A DNA stretch of 64,000 nt from Bacillus sp. KH172YL63 (GTDB lineage Bacteria > Bacillota > Bacilli > Bacillales > Bacillaceae_B), in the NCBI RefSeq assembly GCF_011398925.1, contig NZ_AP022842.1, positions 3,398,001 to 3,462,000 of the forward strand, read 5' to 3'. Positions 62,047 to 64,000 of this stretch are shown one piece after another (position 1 is the stretch's first letter; every line of letters starts with the position of its first letter). Under the pieces are notes generated by a model, which searched no databases, had not been told where the DNA came from, and saw only the letters and a program-made list of their open reading frames with translations. Position numbers and translations under genes: made by a program.

Positions 62047-63204
62047 TCAGACTTTTTCTTGTTCCAACAATGTTTCTATGAATGATTCAGTCACAAGAAT
62101 GATTTCATCAGATCCCTCTTCCGGCATGATGCACAGCCCGCTTGGAACTTTCACATTGGATGGTACTATGGCTTGCTCGATATATGCGTTTTCTCCGATG
62201 ACAGCGTCAGGCATGATCACGGAACGAACGACATGTGCTCCCTTTTTCACCGTCGTCCCCTGGAACAGGACAGATTTACGGATGGTCCCTTCGATCGTAC
62301 ATCCTTCATTGACAAGCGATCCCTCGACCAATGCATCTTCTGCGATATATTGAGGAGGCTCATTCGGATTCACTGAATACACCCTCCAGTCATGATCGAA
62401 CAGATTCAGCTCGTTTTCCTCATCAATCAAATCCATATTCGCGTCCCATAAGCTCTTCACTGTGCCGACATCCTTCCAGTAACCCTGGAACGGGTAAGCC
62501 ATCAGCTTCTTCTTCTCATCAAGCAAGAGCGGGATGACATCCTTTCCAAAGTCATGGCTTGAGTCAGGGTTCCGTTCATCCATCTCCAAGTAATCTTTAA
62601 GCACCGAATAGTTAAAGATGTAAATGCCCATTGACGCCAGATTACTTTTTGGAAAAGCAGGTTTTTCTTCGAATTCCGTGACCCTCATATCATCATTCGT
62701 GTTCATCAGGCCGAAACGGCTCGCTTCATCCCAGCCCACTTCAATGACAGAAATCGAGACGTCTGCTTTTTTCTCGATATGATAATCAAGCATTTTGCTG
62801 TAGTCCATCTTGTAAATATGGTCACCGGACAGAATCAATACGTACTCAGGATCATACTGCTCAAGGTAATTCATATTTTGATAGATGGCACTTGCCGTCC
62901 CCGTATACCAGCGCATTTCGGATGATTCAGCATAAGGCGGCAGCACCGTCACCCCGCCGTGTTTCCGGTCAAGATCCCACGCGCTTCCGATCCCGATATA
63001 AGAATTTAATACGAGTGGCTGGTACTGGGTGAGGACACCAACTGTATCAATCCCTGAATTTGTACAATTGCTCAGGGTGAAATCAATAATCCTGTACTTT
63101 CCTCCGAATGGTACAGCCGGCTTCGCCAGGCTTTTGGTCAAAGAACTCAATCGACTCCCTTTTCCACCTGCTAATAACATGGCCACGCATCTACCTTTTG
63201 CCAT
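62047..63204 (-). CDS. glgC: Glucose-1-phosphate adenylyltransferase catalytic subunit
   Basis: A 385-residue nucleotidyltransferase making ADP-glucose. [33 protein letters not shown] (pyrophosphorylase signature) lies near residue 10, [16 protein letters not shown] and FEEKP follow, and the C-terminal beta-helix is complete. GGAGAAGGAAAG precedes ATG 63204. The start overlaps the glgB stop by 14 bases. Confidence 0.96.
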   Translation of the reverse strand: MAKGRCVAMLLAGGKGSRLSSLTKSLAKPAVPFGGKYRIIDFTLSNCTNSGIDTVGVLTQYQPLVLNSYIGIGSAWDLDRKHGGVTVLPPYAESSEMRWYTGTASAIYQNMNYLEQYDPEYVLILSGDHIYKMDYSKMLDYHIEKKADVSISVIEVGWDEASRFGLMNTNDDMRVTEFEEKPAFPKSNLASMGIYIFNYSVLKDYLEMDERNPDSSHDFGKDVIPLLLDEKKKLMAYPFQGYWKDVGTVKSLWDANMDLIDEENELNLFDHDWRVYSVNPNEPPQYIAEDALVEGSLVNEGCTIEGTIRKSVLFQGTTVKKGAHVVRSVIMPDAVIGENAYIEQAIVPSNVKVPSGLCIMPEEGSDEIILVTESFIETLLEQEKV

Positions 63205-64000
63205 CTTTCCTTCTCCCCTTCCAATCGTTTGGTTTTAAATAAACGGCTGCATATGGTGGAATCGTCATTTCCACATAGCCTTCCCTTCCGTGGTATCCCT
63301 CTTTATGCACAGTGAGCGGCAGCGGATTCACCTGATGGGAACCGCCAAATCGCTCATCATCACTGTTCCAGATTTCCTCGTACTCCGCTGCGTTGTTCAC
63401 CCCTACTTTATACTGGTGATACACGTTCGGACTGAAATTGCAGATGATCACCAGATGATCCCCTTCTTCGCCCCCATAACGGATGAAAGAAAAAATCTGC
63501 TGTGCTGCATTATTGACATCCACCCACTCAAATCCCTCAGAGCGATGGTCCATTTGGAATAACGGTGCAGCACCATTATATAAATGCAGAAGTTCTTTGA
63601 AATATGAATTGAATTTATGATGAAATTCGTAATCCATCAAATGCCAATCCAGTTCTTCCAGGTCCTTCCACTCAGAGAAAGGTGCCAACTCGCTCCCCAT
63701 GAACAAAAGCTTCTTCCCTGGATGGGCGAACATATAACTCAGCAGCAGACGATATTGTGCGAATTTCTGCCAATAATCACCCGGCATCTTATTTAACAAC
63801 GACTTCTTCCCATGTACCACTTCATCATGGGAGAAAGGAAGGACATAATTCTCTGAATAGGCATACAACAGCGAAAAGGTAATCAGCGAATGTACATGCC
63901 TTCTTTCAGAGGGTTCGGTTTCCATATATTTAAGGACGTCATTCATCCATCCCATGTTCCACTTATAATTAAATCCCAGGCCTCCATAATGGACAGGTGA
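63191..64000 (-). CDS. glgB: 1,4-alpha-glucan branching enzyme, C-terminal part (cut by window)
   Basis: About 270 C-terminal residues of GlgB; the frame enters from the right edge. [43 protein letters not shown] (the GH13 C-terminal catalytic region) and [12 protein letters not shown] are diagnostic, followed by the C-terminal beta domain. It introduces alpha-1,6 branches into glycogen. It is the promoter-proximal gene of the glgB-C-D-A-P operon in related bacilli; the start lies outside the window. Confidence 0.94.
   Translation of the reverse strand, partial: SPVHYGGLGFNYKWNMGWMNDVLKYMETEPSERRHVHSLITFSLLYAYSENYVLPFSHDEVVHGKKSLLNKMPGDYWQKFAQYRLLLSYMFAHPGKKLLFMGSELAPFSEWKDLEELDWHLMDYEFHHKFNSYFKELLHLYNGAAPLFQMDHRSEGFEWVDVNNAAQQIFSFIRYGGEEGDHLVIICNFSPNVYHQYKVGVNNAAEYEEIWNSDDERFGGSHQVNPLPLTVHKEGYHGREGYVEMTIPPYAAVYLKPNDWKGRRKDGKR

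Overview
This is a 64 kb stretch of a low-to-mid GC Gram-positive chromosome, clearly a member of the Bacillaceae. The gene order follows the Bacillus subtilis segment that runs from ytlP through leuS, metK, pckA, luxS and the men genes to the glg genes. Two features point away from B. subtilis itself, towards a marine or soil relative such as Rossellomorea (a guess from memory of gene content, not a search): a sigma-54-controlled 3-hydroxybutyrate locus and several lineage-specific intergenic repeats. Nearly all of the window is core chromosome. I see no prophage, insertion sequence, CRISPR array, tRNA or rRNA.

Layout, left to right. 1-9.8 kb: thpR (cut by the edge), a cysteine synthase, D-amino acid transaminase, PepV dipeptidase, a mini DeoR-type regulator, RsuA, MurJ, a BaiN/YtfP flavoprotein, Cse60 and a rhodanese. 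9.9-13 kb: leuS under a leucine T-box, followed by an intergenic MITE-like element. 13-17 kb: a 3-hydroxybutyrate module made of a dehydrogenase, a GntP permease and a PAS/AAA+/Fis sigma-54 activator. It has a near-perfect -24/-12 promoter and a perfect CcpA cre site in the leader. 17-22 kb: a cupin, a candidate structured small RNA, an MFS transporter, ytzC, the tRNA-modification pair ytqA-ytqB and an LLM flavin enzyme. 22-27.8 kb: secreted immune inhibitor A, YtpB terpene synthase, YtpA lipase and a gamma carbonic anhydrase-like protein. 27.9-31.6 kb: metK under a SAM-I riboswitch, pckA and a 49-residue membrane protein. 31.9-42.7 kb: a GNAT enzyme, BioY with a BirA-type operator, small lipoproteins, ytmAB, a YtlACD-type ABC importer, a Nudix hydrolase, a holin-like protein, small YjfB and YtzI proteins, luxS, yidD and a Zur-box-preceded zinc-binding lipoprotein. 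43-47.4 kb: cydAB, a short-chain dehydrogenase and a small AT-rich VOC/XRE insert. 47.5-57 kb: menaquinone genes menF-menD-menH-menB-menE-menC, with menA divergent, then yteA. 57-64 kb: the glycogen operon glgB(partial)-glgC-glgD-glgA-glgP.

The genes form coherent functional blocks. The men genes supply menaquinone, which the CydAB-type quinol oxidase can use as electron donor. PckA and the glycogen operon handle gluconeogenic carbon and its storage. Methionine/SAM metabolism is represented by metK, luxS and SAM-using enzymes. Regulation can be read directly at several places: Leu T-box (CTC specifier), SAM-I riboswitch, sigma-54 promoter plus cre, Zur box, BirA operator and many intrinsic terminators.

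The least explained parts are non-coding. They are (i) three copies of an element with about 25 bp imperfect terminal inverted repeats, one carrying a long palindromic core that another copy precisely lacks; (ii) three separate intergenic arrays of short repeats with different cores but the same 20-21 bp period, about two helical turns; (iii) a three-way-junction RNA candidate with its own promoter and terminator; (iv) two tiny ORFs with good ribosome-binding sites just upstream of ytzE and ytfP; and (v) a recurring GGGACGGACCT stem used by four unrelated intergenic hairpins.
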